The notes under the pieces were generated by a model that searched no databases, was not told the origin of the DNA, and saw only the letters and a program-made list of their open reading frames with translations. From Liopterus haemorrhoidalis (taxonomy: Eukaryota; Arthropoda; Insecta; Coleoptera; Dytiscidae), in contig OZ020623.1 in NCBI GenBank assembly GCA_963971575.1, positions 17,424,980-17,488,979 of the forward strand: a stretch of 64,000 bases of DNA. Direction: 5' to 3'. A program made the translations under genes and the position numbers. How positions within the stretch are numbered: position 1 is the first letter of the stretch; every line of letters begins with the position of its first letter. Below are positions 20,060-30,867 of this stretch, in pieces.

Positions 20060-21055
20060 ATATTGTAATTGCAATTGTTATTCTCATTTAATCAATGTTC
20101 AGTAATGCAAATTAAATCTAGATTAAAGTCATTGGCTATCATTTCTAATGCATCTATTTTATTTGTTATGGACCGGATATTTAAATTCATTATATTTAAG
20201 ACTGAGTTGATTTTTCTAAAAAATTTTCTCCTAAGTTGTGTTTTAGAATGTTTTGTTTTCAATTTCAAAATTAAAGCGGCCATATGCAACCCCTTTCGGC
20301 CAAAAATTTTGACTATATAAGATATTGTCACATAGGTAATCCTAGGTCAGGGTTACGACATCTAGACATTGTGACGGTCAGCTGTCTGATTAAAAACTAT
20401 TCGTCAGCGTCTGACGTATGTGGCCTGATTACGAAAATGCAGACATCGCATTTTCGTAATGAGGAAATATTTGTCATGACGAATGAATATTGGAACTGGG
20501 TTAATTCGTTACATAAAGACCGATAGTCACAAAATATGGAGTTAGTGGAACATAGCCAACTCCGCTGCACGTATTAGTCCAGAAGGTGACGACCACGACA
20601 CTGACGCCAGATTCTTGTATCGAGAGAGAAGCCAAGCCAGTAGTGACCATGTGAGTGGGAGAAGACTTCTCCAGACTCCTCGACTCCCGGATGGGTAGCC
20701 CCCGCCTCGGAGATAGGTCCAAGCCGATCCTGGCCAACACGGGTTGGACCGAAGACTTCCCCAACTCCATGGACCAATTCAAACATTATTTTGTAAATGT
20801 GATATACATATTTAATAAATTTGTTATGTTGAACCAGGAGTTGTGTCTCAATCAAACCACCCACGTGACAATATCTTTAATTTCAAAACATGCATTAATT
20901 TTGAAATTTTTTGCTCTGGATTTTTGCATCGAGTTAAGCTGAACTTCTGAAACGGTGAATTCTTCTTTTGGCCTATTTGTATTTTTATTAAGATAACTTA
21001 ATATATTTTCTTCGGTAACTGAGGATTGTACACGTGAGATATACAAATATATAAA
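20060..21055 (-). mobile_element. LINE C fragment, end of ORF1 and start of ORF2, split by a solo LTR
   Basis: On the minus strand 21045-20871 encodes the C-terminal ORF1 region (VQSSVTEENILSYLNKNTNR, then CFEIKDI). After the LTR, 20321-20230 continues NFWPKGVAYGRFNFEI to a stop. ORF2 begins at about 20186 with MNLNIRSITNKIDALEMIAN and ends at a stop after ICITEH. The NLNIRS-TNK-D start and D-ICITE block are endonuclease hallmarks of jockey-type LINEs. The ORF1 frame is exactly restored if the LTR and one target copy are ignored. The 3' side is cut at about 20055. Confidence 0.78.
20326..20870 (+). mobile_element. Solo LTR (545 bp)
   Basis: The unit starts TGTCACATAGG and ends CCACGTGACA, with ATAT duplicated at 20322-20325 and 20871-20874. 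It is markedly more GC-rich than the surroundings and contains a possible polyadenylation signal (AATAAATTTG, 20813). It interrupts LINE C ORF1. No internal retrotransposon sequence remains, as expected after LTR-LTR recombination. Confidence 0.8.
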
Positions 21056-21304
21056 TAAGGGTTCGAAGATATATTTATAGGTTACGTTTTTAAATAATAT
21101 GAAAATCGAAATATCTTTAGTATTTATTTAATTAACACTTTTAAGTAATCCTTAATATTTTGTTTTAGCATGCATAATGCATAATGGTGTATTGTTTTGC
21201 TCCAAATTGTAACCATTACAGCTACATTCTTAATTGCAAATGTTTTCGTTTTTTGACTGATGCAAATGAAAAACAATAATGGATAAAATAAAAACAACAT
21301 ATTA

Positions 21305-21785
21305 CATACAAACAATCAATAAAACACTATTATATAAAACACTATACATCTGTAAATTAATGATACACACAAGTAAATAAATACATACAGAACTTATAGC
21401 AGAAAATTATGATAGTACGCCATTGTCCATAAATAAGGTGTATGTTGATATTTATTAAAATCTCGTTAATTCAATTACATAATATGAATAGAAAATACGA
21501 ATGAAAAGTACTTCTTTGTATTTTGCGTTTTTGCTCGGCCGCAAACAGTAGAGCTAACCAATTTGACAAGATACCAAATTTCGGGTTAAATGCGTAATTT
21601 TATATTAAATTATAAAATAACTAAAAACTATTTTAGTCCTGTCTTTTATTTATAATTTATAAATTATGAATATACTTTAAATTATCCAAATAAATGTTAA
21701 TCGCTTTTTAATACGAAAACAAAATATTGGCAGCCATTGTGGTCGTTGGAATGATAATTTCCGTCAGAAAAATTTGTATGTATAA
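21305..21785 (+). repeat. 480-bp dispersed repeat, copy 1 (inverse copy at 47240-47722)
   Basis: Landmarks such as AATTCAATTACATAATATG, TGCGTTTTTGCTCGGCCGC, GACAAGATACCAAATTTCG and GGCAGCCATTGTGGTCGT recur in reverse order at 47240-47722. The two copies are full length relative to each other, and neither has a clear terminal repeat or coding frame. Confidence 0.75.
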
Positions 21786-22560
21786 ATTCATATAACCTCC
21801 TTCCTTTAGTCTTGCTATTCAATACCCTGTGTAAACGATATTTTAAATGTTTGAATTCGGTATTGCATATAATGATAATTGATTTATTGTTACAAAAATA
21901 ATTTGGCAGTTGATTCCTTGTTACATATCTATATGTAGTCTCAAAGGTGGTAAAATAACAATTATCAGTCACAATAAACTAATCATTACTGTTTATATTA
22001 TTTTTATTGTTCTTTCACAAATAATCAAACAATATTAAAACACATTTATGACAGAAAACGAAGTTCATAATTAAAACCGATATTATAATAGACACGTAGC
22101 AATCCCAATGATCCAGACCGATCGCTCAGCTATTGGCATCTGACACTACCGATAGAGGCGCTACTGCATTCACATCATGGCTGACTTTGGTAGGATATTT
22201 TTGACAGATTCAATGGTATCTTCATGTGATATTTATTGAAACACACGGGAACACACTCTAAAATGGTCTTTAATTGTCTTTCCACTTCTATGTTCTTAGA
22301 AGTGGAAGTTCCCATGCTTGTCACAAACTCGACTATCCTACAACCGTCAGTTTCTCAAAATCTCACTAGAGGCGCTTCAGTTATTGTCAGTTGACAATAA
22401 CACACTGTTCTACACAGAACACATTAACAGAAGTGCCATCTCTGTGTCAAAATTTTGTTCAACGTAACTAACGCTAACTAGAGATCCATCACGTACTAAA
22501 TTGAATGAAACCGCGAAATTAGAATGTACTCATATTTATCATTCCAAAAAAATTACAATT
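21786..22560. other. Non-coding stretch with a short hairpin
   Basis: No exon was recognised. CCACTTCTA and its inverse TAGAAGTGG form a hairpin at about 22279-22302, and the 22110-22490 portion is less AT-rich than its surroundings. It lies downstream of PHKB and may contain regulatory sequence, but I cannot support a specific site. Confidence 0.3.
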
Positions 22561-22565
22561 GATAA

Positions 22566-22656
22566 AACATGAATACATTTTCGTTTTACATAAAATTTTA
22601 ATGCAATTCGAAATTGTAATAAAATTTTATATAAAACGAAAATGTATTCATGTTTA
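22566..22656. repeat. Near-perfect 90-bp palindrome
   Basis: ACATGAATACATTTTCGTTT at the left is mirrored by AAACGAAAATGTATTCATGT at the right, with further pairing of ATAAAATTTTA and AATT blocks to a centre near 22611. It could be a very small foldback MITE. Confidence 0.7.
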
Positions 22657-22847
22657 ATATTAAAAAGGGGTTATAGAGTAACACATAATATAAAATTGAG
22701 CTTTTTATTGTCACTCGTACATATATAATAATAATAATAATCTAACATACATAATCATATAATAGGTACATAAATAGCATAGTTTAGATGTCGGCAACCT
22801 TTATAAAGCAAAAAGTATTTGCCAATATTTGCAATAAATCGAATATT

Positions 22848-23045
22848 TCAAATATCAAACATCACCAACAAAAGTGAAATATACTATATATATAAAGTCT
22901 GATTTCAGCTGATGGGCCAATTTTTCCTAATTAATATGTTATTGATATCAAATATTTCAAATATCGAACACATCAAAAAAAAAGTAAAATATACAATACA
23001 TACAAGTTTGATTTCAGCTGATATTTCCTAATTAATATATTATTG
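22848..23045. repeat. Tandem duplication of about 100 bp
   Basis: AATATTTCAAATATC, AAGTxAAATATAC, TGATTTCAGCTGAT and CCTAATTAATAT occur in the same order in two adjacent copies, at 22848-22946 and 22947-23045. They differ by small indels. Confidence 0.7.
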
Positions 23046-23404
23046 ATCACTTAAAATTCTTTGCACCACAGAACATTAAACACACCACGTGCAAGTCACA
23101 TTCACAATAGCTGCCATATTTAAATAGATAAGATTTAAAATTCCAGTTTGTTGAGTATTCAGTGGTGGTGGGTGGCGAGGGGGTGTCCAACACAACTGCC
23201 TCCTGGTGGAAATTGTGTGCTACACTCATCAGATAACCGCCACATGGTTTTGGCAGGGTTCGAAATTTTTGTATACCGATGACACAGGCGTTCTAGTATC
23301 GCCTTGTTTTTTCTGATCGGTTGATCTTGGTTCTGCTAGCACTAAGGCTGCTGCGTCTGCGCTTGCGTATCCTGATAAAACTATGTTATTCTCCGACATA
23401 TATG
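23046..23404. other. Non-coding stretch, locally GC-richer
   Basis: The segment 23220-23380 is less AT-rich than its surroundings and has no convincing coding frame or RNA fold that I can assign. I see nothing else to annotate. Confidence 0.25.
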
Positions 23405-24273
23405 CAGGGTGTTTGTTTGAAACGGGGCACCCCGAAAATCTCCTTTATTTGTAAAGATACAAAAAATCTTCAGAACAAAAGTTAAACTAGACAAAAAGGC
23501 CCATCTAAAGGTTACTATAAGAATTCTGAGGCATTTCCGGTTTCACCGGAAATGATGTCAACTTTTGATCTAGCATAGGGAATCGATAATTTTATGTATT
23601 TTTGCCTAAAAGTACATTAAATTAGCTTTACAATGACACCAAAAATCATATTTTTATGTTAACCATTTCAAAATGGCGACCATTTATTTACAAAATAATA
23701 ATCAACATAAGTTTTACAAAATTGAACGTAGCAAGCTTTGAAAACAATAAAAAAAGAAACAAAATATCTCTAAAATAAACTGTTATAAGAATGAGAAAAT
23801 GTGTGGACAATAATGGTGGTTTGATAGAACATTTGTAATTTTTTTTTTTTGTAAAATAATTCTAAAAAGTAATAGTTTTTTTTTCTAAATAGTCAAATAG
23901 TTTATTTTAGAGATATTTTGTTTCTTTTTTATTGTTTTCAAAGCTTGCTACGTTCAACTTTGTAAAACTTATGTTGATTATTATTTTGTAAATAAATGGT
24001 CGCCATTTTGAAATGGTCAACACAAAAATATGACTTTTTGGTGTCATTGTAAAGCTAATTTAATGTACTTTTAGGAAAAAAATATAAAATTATCGATTCC
24101 CTATGCTAGATCAAAAGTCGACATCATTTCCGGTGAAACCGGAAGTGCCTCAGAATTCTTATAGTAACCTTTAGATGGGCTTTTTGTCTAGTTTAAGTTT
24201 TGTTCTGAAGATTTTTTGTATCTTTACAAATAACGGAGATTTTCGGGGTGCCCCGTTTCAAACAAACACCCTG
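23405..24273 (+). mobile_element. Long-TIR element 1 with a transposase tail
   Basis: CAGGGTGTTTGTTTGAAACG opens an inverted repeat of nearly 400 bases per arm (23405-23790 and 23890-24273). The central 100 bases encode on the plus strand TVIRMRKCVDNNGGLIEHL and a stop (about 23780-23840). That is the C-terminal signature of a DUF4817/DDE-type transposase. The element is therefore a deletion derivative that kept long arms and the last codons. A related copy is 26628-31715. Confidence 0.82.
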
Positions 24274-24277
24274 CATA

Positions 24278-24498
24278 TTATATCCAATTTATAAAAAGAT
24301 TTAAACAAAAATAAATATAAAATCAATATTTATTTATTTATATCAAAAATACAAAATAAAATAAATAAAAAATGTATTTTAAAGTTCTAGGTAATGAAAT
24401 ATCACATTTATTTAACATTAATTATATTTGTCTAAATTTGCTGAGTATTTTTACAACATATATTAAATATATTTAGATAAAACCATATGAATATATAC
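24278..24498 (-). other. Probable PHKB 3' untranslated region
   Basis: Just downstream of the PHKB stop on the minus strand is very AT-rich sequence with several AATAAA-like hexamers in a (AAAT)n-like context around 24305-24365. The DUF4817-type element at 23405-24273 starts soon after, so the transcript either ends within about 225 bases or reads into that element. Which hexamer is used cannot be told from sequence. Confidence 0.35.
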
Positions 24499-24663
24499 TT
24501 ATTGTATTTGGCAGGTCTCAGATTCGGTTTCCGTCATATCGTTAGTGAGTTGTCCACCTTTTAGTACATTGTTGACAACAGCGCGAGCCAAACAGCTTGT
24601 ACTTTGCAGATAAGTAGCGGATAAAAGGGCTTGGATTTCGTCGCCATCTTTAACATTGTTGTC
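24499..24663 (-). CDS. PHKB: PHKB last exon with CAAX-type prenylation motif
   Basis: The exon starts in phase 0 after a CTCTAG acceptor and encodes DNNVKDGDEIQALLSATYLQ, TSCLARAVVNNVLKGG and finally CQIQ and a TAA stop at 24499-24501. The T-CL-RAV-N-(V/L)L-G segment matches the conserved end of the beta subunit. The last four residues, Cys-Gln-Ile-Gln, form a CAAX-type box. Alpha and beta subunits of muscle phosphorylase kinase are known to be farnesylated at such a C-terminal Cys, so membrane-directed prenylation is expected to be conserved here. The tail between this block and the previous one is shorter than in vertebrates. Confidence 0.92.
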   Translation of the reverse strand, partial: DNNVKDGDEIQALLSATYLQSTSCLARAVVNNVLKGGQLTNDMTETESETCQIQ

Positions 24664-24980
24664 CTAGAGAAGAACATGTAAATTATTAGTCTAGGAAATA
24701 CGTAGTTTTCGAAAGAAAGTTTTGGAAATTGGTGCGAATAATAGCTCTTGAGGTGCGTTTTTTTTGCGACTATTTTTTTTTTGCCTTAACTTTGGGATTA
24801 AAGAAAAAATCGAAAACACGCAAAAAATGTTTTTTTTTGCCAATATCTCCGTTCCATTGCAAAATTAAAAAAATATATATCTATACTGAATTAAAGAAGA
24901 ATAAATTCTCTATGATTTAGCTTTCATAAATTTGTTTGTAGGATGAACGGTTTTACCGCTAGAAAGCTGCAAAATTGGTC
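24664..24980. other. PHKB intron 8, start, unannotated
   Basis: Poly-T and poly-A tracts only; no mobile element was recognised here. Confidence 0.3.
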
Positions 24981-24984
24981 GGTT

Positions 24985-25098
24985 GAAGTTTTATTTGAAC
25001 ATATATTTTATTTGACAATGTTTGACAATATTTTTACAACTCTTTTTATTAAGGAAATAATCAAGATGAACGTAAGTGTTGCCTCACCCTGTATATAC
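24985..25098. repeat. 110-bp dispersed repeat, inverse of 56461-56545
   Basis: GGAAATAATCAAGATGAACG, then TAAGTGTTGCCTCACC, matches in inverse orientation GGTGAGGCAACACTTA and CGATTATTTCC at 56467-56505. Both copies lie in PHKB introns, and the TACAGG-GTGAGGCAACACTTA end could be a mariner-type terminus. Confidence 0.6.
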
Positions 25099-25474
25099 AG
25101 AATGATGGAAATAAAATAGACTCGTTTTTTGGATATATTATATATTTTAGAAACAAAACGTGTTTCTAAACAGTTTTTAGCTTGTTCAGGCGCTAGTACT
25201 ACAGTAAGATAAACACTGTAATTTATATATTTGCACATGGGTCACGTTAGAATGATTGGGAATAAGAAAATCATGTAGGCCATGGATTACAAAAGTAGCA
25301 CTATCATTTTAAGCAGTTATTTACCTGTCATTTGAAGTTAAGTTGTTCAAGTTAGTTTAGTTAGAACACAGTTAATTAAATTTTTAAAGTATCTTTGAGA
25401 GTCAAAATCTGGAATAATATACTAGCGTCGGCGAATCAATGCAGTTACGTCACACGACGTAACAAACAATTGCA

Positions 25475-25840
25475 TTGTTCCAGACAATACAGTCGTTTGT
25501 TACAAAAAAGAAACAGGTTGTCCTCCGACAGAAGTTACAAAAAAAAAATCTTAAAATAATCGTAGAAGACAATAAAGCCATTTATGCGGTAATAGAGTAT
25601 CAACTTAAGATTGGATCCTCAGTTATTAACAGAATCGCACACGATTACCTATATTTAAAAAAGAAGTCAGTCATTTTAAGTCACATAAATTTTCTAATTT
25701 CTAAAAAACGGTAAGAATTTGCCATGAAACTTTAAAGCTCTTAAATAGCGCTCATTAAGCGGGGTACATTATTTTTTTCCAAAAATTGTGACTGGTGACA
25801 AAACTTGTATTCCTTTTTACTTAGACCGACTACTCGCTCA
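25475..25840 (+). pseudogene. Mariner-type transposase relic
   Basis: The plus strand keeps LKIGSSVINRIAHDYLYLKK, a decayed WVPH-like stretch and KLVTGDKTCIPFYLDRLL in a shifted frame. INRI-HD-L-LKK is the end of the HTH region and VTGD-T the first catalytic Asp of mariner transposases. There are several stops and no terminal repeats were found. Confidence 0.55.
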
Positions 25841-25861
25841 ACTGATGATGTTAAATTAGAG

Positions 25862-25960
25862 GAAAGAAGCCCAAGACCGGACAAGATGGGAAATACTAAG
25901 GGAGGCCTATATCCAGCAGTGGATTTAGTAACTGATTGATGATAATAATGATGATAGTTC
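25862..25960 (+). pseudogene. 3' end of a LINE with (GAT)n tail
   Basis: The plus-strand reading TRWEILREAYIQQWI, a stop and then TGATGATAATAATGATGATA is the usual C-terminal end and microsatellite tail of an RTE/CR1-type LINE. Only about 100 bases remain. Confidence 0.5.
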
Positions 25961-25975
25961 AATATATATGATAGG

Positions 25976-26145
25976 TATAGTCTACTCCAAACGTTTAAGC
26001 GGAACTAAACGGTATTTTTATTTTAAGTTGCCACGAGTTCACTTTTTAACAATTTAAATGGACTTTTGTTAAACAAAATGGTCTAAATCCTCATTCAAAG
26101 TTACTAGATTTGAAAATCTAGTTCCGCTTAAACCAGTCAAGCAAC
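25976..26145. mobile_element. Family B MITE (B2)
   Basis: TATAGTCTACTCCAAACG and the internal TAAGCGGAACTAAACGG lie at the left, and AAAATCTAGTTCCGCTTAAA at the right. It matches B3 at 40056-40190 closely, including CACGAGTTCACTTTTTAAC. The element is only 170 bases and is in PHKB intron 8. Confidence 0.7.
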
Positions 26146-26398
26146 TTAAATACAAAAAAATGCTTTGAAAAATAACACATACAATGGAAACTATTAAAGT
26201 ATGCATGGATAATATTCCTGTAGCTTCATTTTGCTGCAAGTAAATGAAAAATCATAAGTCAAAATTAGTACAAAAACGAACACTATTTTGTTATGTTATG
26301 TATAGAATTTAGTATTATTATTTTAATTAATTTTGTGTGGAATTTCGACTGTCAAAATTTTAAGTACCTTAGTACTAGATAAAATGAAATAGTCTTAC

Positions 26399-26554
26399 CT
26401 TAGCATGCATAAAAGAAGCATTAGTAATAAGTAGATCTAAATCCAAGGGTTGGTTGAACATCAGCTCGGGGTTTCTTCTTAAAATGGTAGAAACGATGCA
26501 CAATAATTCTACTACAATTTGTCTATATTCAGGTACTTGGATATGATTCAGCAT
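26399..26554 (-). CDS. PHKB: PHKB exon, near C-terminus
   Basis: The 52-codon exon is phase 0 at both ends (TTGACAG acceptor, GTAAGA donor). It encodes MLNHIQVPEYRQIVVELLCI, VSTILRRNPELMFNQPLDLD and ends NASFMHAK. The PEYRQIVVELL--VS-IL-RNPEL-F----DLD block is typical of the beta subunit just before its C-terminal tail. The nested transposon block 26628-31715 sits in the intron immediately upstream in gene order, only 74 bases from this exon. Confidence 0.94.
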
Positions 26555-27004
26555 CTGTCAAGTAAGCATAAAAATATCAATAAAATTCTAAATTCCTAAT
26601 TAATTAATAATGCTGTAGGTAGGTATACAGGGTGTTTGTTTGACGCCGCATCTCGAATAACTAGGGTGACCAGAAGTCCCGATTTATCGGAATTTGTCCC
26701 GAATTTAGCTTATATGTTCCGGTGTCCCCAGTGATGTCTTTCGGGACTATTATGTGTCCCGTTTTTCAATTATACCTAACATCTAGCTTTTATTTCTTAT
26801 CAAAAATTCATAACATGCATGATTTGTGAACACTTTACATTTAGCTGTGTCTTGTGTATTATTTAAATGTATATATCGCGTCGCGTTCGACGTTCCATTA
26901 AATGCGTTTTAAATGCACTACTAATGACGTATTGAGTGTGAGTATTCAGTAGTAGTAATAACATCGTTCTCGTTGATGTCATGTCACCGTGTCATCATTT
27001 AAAT

Positions 27005-27927
27005 CAGTGTTCTTCAACCCGTGGTCCGCAGAAAATTCTTGCCGGTCTGCGAAATATTTTGACCGAATCATGTAGATGCACACTTCTATTCACGAGTATA
27101 TAGCACATTTTTTTACTCGACGCAGAAGCTAACTTTTGTCCGAACCATGATTTATTTAATATTTACTAGCACCAATATAACGCCTTTCGCGGCTATTTTT
27201 CATACTTCTGAAGAAACTAGATCTTTGGAATAGTCGCTTACAAGAGGAAGATATAGAACTGTTTTCACTTTTGGAAGAATTTTTGTTTGCTGCTGATGTC
27301 GACCAGAAAGTCATATTCAACAATAAGTCAACATTTAAGAGCATTAGCTGAAAATTTTAATAATTATTTCCCTGAAAATGAGGATCTTCGTAAAGGTAAC
27401 CTCTGGATTAATAATAATCCATTCTTGATAGATATAAAATCCTGTGTACCTGATTCTCGTGAAAAAGAGAAGCTGATTGAGTTGTTTTGTGATGTCACTC
27501 TGGTGTCCAGACATAAAATGCAATCATTGTCCCAATTTTGTAAATTGCTAGAAAAAGAAGATCCATCTTTGAGTTTTAAAGCTATGAAATTATTAGTCAT
27601 TTTTTTTTGACTTCCTATTTGTGCGAAAAGATTTTGTCAGCCATGTAAACAATAAAAACCAAACAGAGAAATCGAATGAATGTTAACGCAGCGCTTCGTC
27701 TCTCAGAAACAACTCTGCAGCCACGTATATCAAATTTTCTAACAAAGAACCAGCAGCAGATGTTGCACTAAAAATTGTAATTATATAACTGTATAACATA
27801 TACCTATATAATAATAAAAATACTATATATATATTGGTTTTTATTTGTGTATTAGCTTTCAGCCGGTCCGCAAAATATTTTTCCTATTTTCACCGGTCCG
27901 CGGGGGCAAAAAGGTTGAAGAATACTA
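27005..27927 (+). mobile_element. Inner hAT with ZBED5-like transposase fragment
   Basis: CAGTGTTCTTCAACC and GGTTGAAGAATACTA are inverted, with ATTTAAAT duplicated at 26997-27004 and 27928-27935. Subterminal GGTCCGCAGAAAA and GGTCCGCAAAATA motifs also mirror each other. On the plus strand 27287-27607 reads SQHLRALAENFNNYFPENED, LRKGNLWINNNPFLIDIKSC and KLLEKEDPSLSFKAMKLL, which resembles the ZBED5/SCAND3-type hAT transposase middle region. N-terminal BED finger and C-terminal dimer domain are missing. Confidence 0.82.
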
Positions 27928-28306
27928 ATTTAAATTATTTTTGATTTTGATATCACAGTGCAGTACAACTTGTAACACGGTAATAATAATTGGAAATTGA
28001 AAAAATCAATATTACGATTATAGAAGTTATTCAAATAATCCGTGATACAATGCAATCGCTTAAGAAACCTATTGAAAATAAATTTATTCCTAATAGTATA
28101 CTGTAAATATTTTTAAATAACATAGATATTTCAAACGCAGAGAAAGTTGGATTTAAAAAGTAGGCAGAAAAATTGTATAAAACCTCTTTGGTGTATTTAG
28201 AAAAAACAACTGAAAACTATGATAACTTCAAGACTTTTAACTGGATGCATCTAAAAAGTATACCAATATGGAACGATGTTTTATCCACATGCCTCGATTT
28301 AAATAA

Positions 28307-29221
28307 TATATATATATAAAATAAGTTTATTGTCATAATTTAATGTTACATTTTATAATACATATATTTGCAATTTAGAGTCCCTGTTATTTTTTATGTA
28401 CAACCTCTTACAAACTAAAATTACCTAAATCTAATTTTTTGTTTTCGATAAAAGATTGAACGTTTTTTAAAGCATAGGGTAAAAATTTGAATAAAAAACC
28501 CTATTCATTCCAAAATTATATAAATATATATTTTGAATATTATTATTTTACTATTTACCATATTTTACCTTTTTTATTTAACATTTTATTTAGATGTTTA
28601 GCATATACTTTATTGTTTTGTGAACTTTTCTTTTTGTTTTTATTGTACCAATGTTTTTAATCAACTTATTTTCATGAGTGTTTGCTCTTTTGAAAAATGC
28701 ATTAGTTATTTTTTTTTAATAAATACGTCTATTTTATCGATTTTTATTTCTTGGTGCATTTTTGTAAGATAGTGTACCTGGGATATTTCCCAATAACCCG
28801 CAAACATTTATTTTGGATAATCTGTAAGCTATTAATGTTAGTTTTATTAATCATATTCCATGCCGGACAAGCATATGTTAGTATTGGCCTTATTATAGAT
28901 TTGTATATGAGCAATTTATTTTTAAAATGGAGTTTACTTTTTCTGTTATAAATTGGATAAATCATGTGAAGCATTTTATTTGATTTGTTTGTTATTTGTT
29001 TTATATGTTTTTCAAAAGTTAATTTTGTGTCAAGAGTTACACCTAAGTATTTTACAGAATCCTTCAAATAAATAGATTGACTATTTACAGTAATGTGCAA
29101 TCCTGTTGTATTAGGTCGGCGTTTAGTAAATATAATAAATTCTGTTTTGCTGTCATTGAGTTTTATCTTCCATTTGTGGAAGTATTTAGTAATTTTATAG
29201 ACGGCTTCATATAGTCGTTTT
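28307..29221 (-). mobile_element. 5'-truncated LINE fragment inside the hAT
   Basis: TCGATTTAAATAA is duplicated exactly at 28294-28306 and 29222-29234. The minus strand encodes the RT C-terminal region, SVKYLGVTLDTKLTFEKHIK, KLLIYKSIIRPILTYACPAW and IQNKCLRVIGKYPRY, ending in AAGACC-type decay and an AT-rich 3' tail. VKYLGV-LD--L-F-KHI and RP-LTYA-PAW are jockey-type LINE blocks. The hAT reading is continuous across the insertion through the target codons. Confidence 0.85.
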
Positions 29222-29368
29222 TCGATTTAAATAAAATTGGTAATGTAATTAATGACAATCAATTCATTGATCAATTCCATGTATTAAAAAATTTCGTCTC
29301 TTCGGAACTGGAGAAAAAACAGATCCACTTAGTCAGAAATTACTTGTTGCGATCGATGTGCGAAATTT

Positions 29369-29644
29369 TTGATTACAGTGACACATAAGGAACAAATGTC
29401 TGAGATTGAAAATATGTGCCAATATTTGTTTTCATTGCCAGCACATAATGCCGATGTAGAGAGAGTTTTTTCACAAATAAATAGCCAGTGGAGCAAAGAA
29501 CGCAACCGTTTGGACGTAGAAACGATGAGTTCCATAATTTGTTGCAATTTTAACATAAATATGACGTGTGCAGAATTCACTAAGTATGCCAAGGAGAACA
29601 AAAAATTATTGCAGGATGTAAGCAAAAGCACAAAATATAAATAA
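29369..29644 (+). pseudogene. hAT transposase C-terminal dimerisation domain
   Basis: The reading contains MCQYLFSLPAHNADVERVFS, QINSQWSKERNRLDVETMSS and ICCNFNINMTCAEF, ending at a stop after KSTKYK. LFSLPAHNADVERVFS-I---W---RN-L--ET is the hAT dimerisation domain with the conserved ERVFS. It belongs to the hAT 26662-30023; upstream parts are separated by the LINE insertion. Confidence 0.85.
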
Positions 29645-30207
29645 ATAAAGACATTACACATTATTTTATTATTTTTCTATTAAATATTATTTTTCTATGA
29701 CTATGTAAATTTTTCGAAATGTTATAATCTATTGTTTCTGTATTTTATCTTAAATTTTTGGAATATTATAAATAAAAAATTAATAAAAAGTAAAAATTCA
29801 CGTAAATTAATTTTTCTCTTTCATTTTTTGCCAATTCAGAAAATTGTAAAATTAATGCATTATAATGCTTTAAAATACCACTTTAAAAGGTACTATCTTG
29901 AAAATTTATAAAACAAGCAAAAATTCATTAAAATATATATAGTTGTATGCAGTATAATTTTTACAACACCCCCCTCCCCCTGCCGGTGTCCTGTTTTGCG
30001 ATGTCAATAATCTGGTTACCCTAAGAATAACTCCTTTATTTTAAGAGATACAAAAAATTCTTTTCAAGAAAAGTTAAACTATACAAAAGGGCCCACTTAA
30101 GAACTGTAATAAGAATTCTGCATCACTTCCGGTTTCAGCGGAAATTGTTTCAACTCTTTATTTAGCATAGGGAATCGGCACTTTAATTTTTTGTATTCAT
30201 GAAAGTA

Positions 30208-30867
30208 CGAGGGCATATTGAAAACTAATGCCTCCATAGCTATAACTTCATTAATAATTGATATATGGTTTACATATAAATGTGAAATAATAGTATAAAC
30301 TGTCCTCTACGCACTGATATATACGCAGTAATACATTAACGCCAACGTGGTACGAGTTTTTCAAGTCCGTCACGGAAAAAGTCTGAAGACTTCCCATTGC
30401 CCTTGAGATGTTCCTTAAGCTTTGGAAAGAGGAAAAAGTCACAAGGTGCAAGATCTGGGCTATAAGGTGGATGAGACGCACATTCAGACACTGGTCGGCA
30501 ACTGCGTGCCCGATCATGGACATCCGTTTCAGTAGGATTTGCGTCTTTCACAGTCCTTACCCACTTCCTAACAGTACTCACATCAACACACGCCTCTCGG
30601 TAGACGGCACTTAACCTTAGATGGATATCAATGGGCGCTACACCCTCCGCAGTAAGAAATTCAATGACAGCTGGTTGTTTTAACCGCACATCCATGCCGG
30701 CCGCCATGTTTAGAACTGTCATGCGCAAACGCGATGTTGCTGAGAATCTTCGCTAGGAGGATTTATTTACAGATACTTAAGGTAAATGGCAAACCACTTT
30801 TGACACGGTCTGGCCCGTCATTATAAAAGTTATGGCCATGTAGGCATTAGTTTTCAATATGCCCTCG
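30208..30867 (-). mobile_element. Internally deleted mariner element
   Basis: CGAGGGCATATTGAAAACTA and its inverse are terminal, with TA at 30206-30207 and 30868-30869. On the minus strand a frame from 30728 encodes the HTH part of a mariner transposase (GMDVRLKQPAVIEFLTAEGV, then VDVSTVRKWVRTVKDANPTE, RARSCRP) fused by deletion to its end (HPPYSPDLAPCDFFLFPKLK, EHLKGNGK). The central catalytic portion is missing but the joined frame is open. Confidence 0.88.

Larger units (their letters stand above)
26662..30023 (+). mobile_element. hAT transposon relic nested in long-TIR element 2
   Basis: TAGGGTGACCAG and CTGGTTACCCTA are inverted ends. CGAATAAC at the left and AGAATAAC at the right give a 7 of 8 match for the target duplication. 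Transposase pieces on the plus strand are KLYKTSLVYLEKTTENYDNF with KSIPIWNDVLSTCLDLN (28160-28310) and NDNQFIDQFHVLKNFVSS with the dimerisation domain (29245-29641). It contains a second hAT (27005-27927) and a LINE fragment (28307-29221). Confidence 0.8.
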
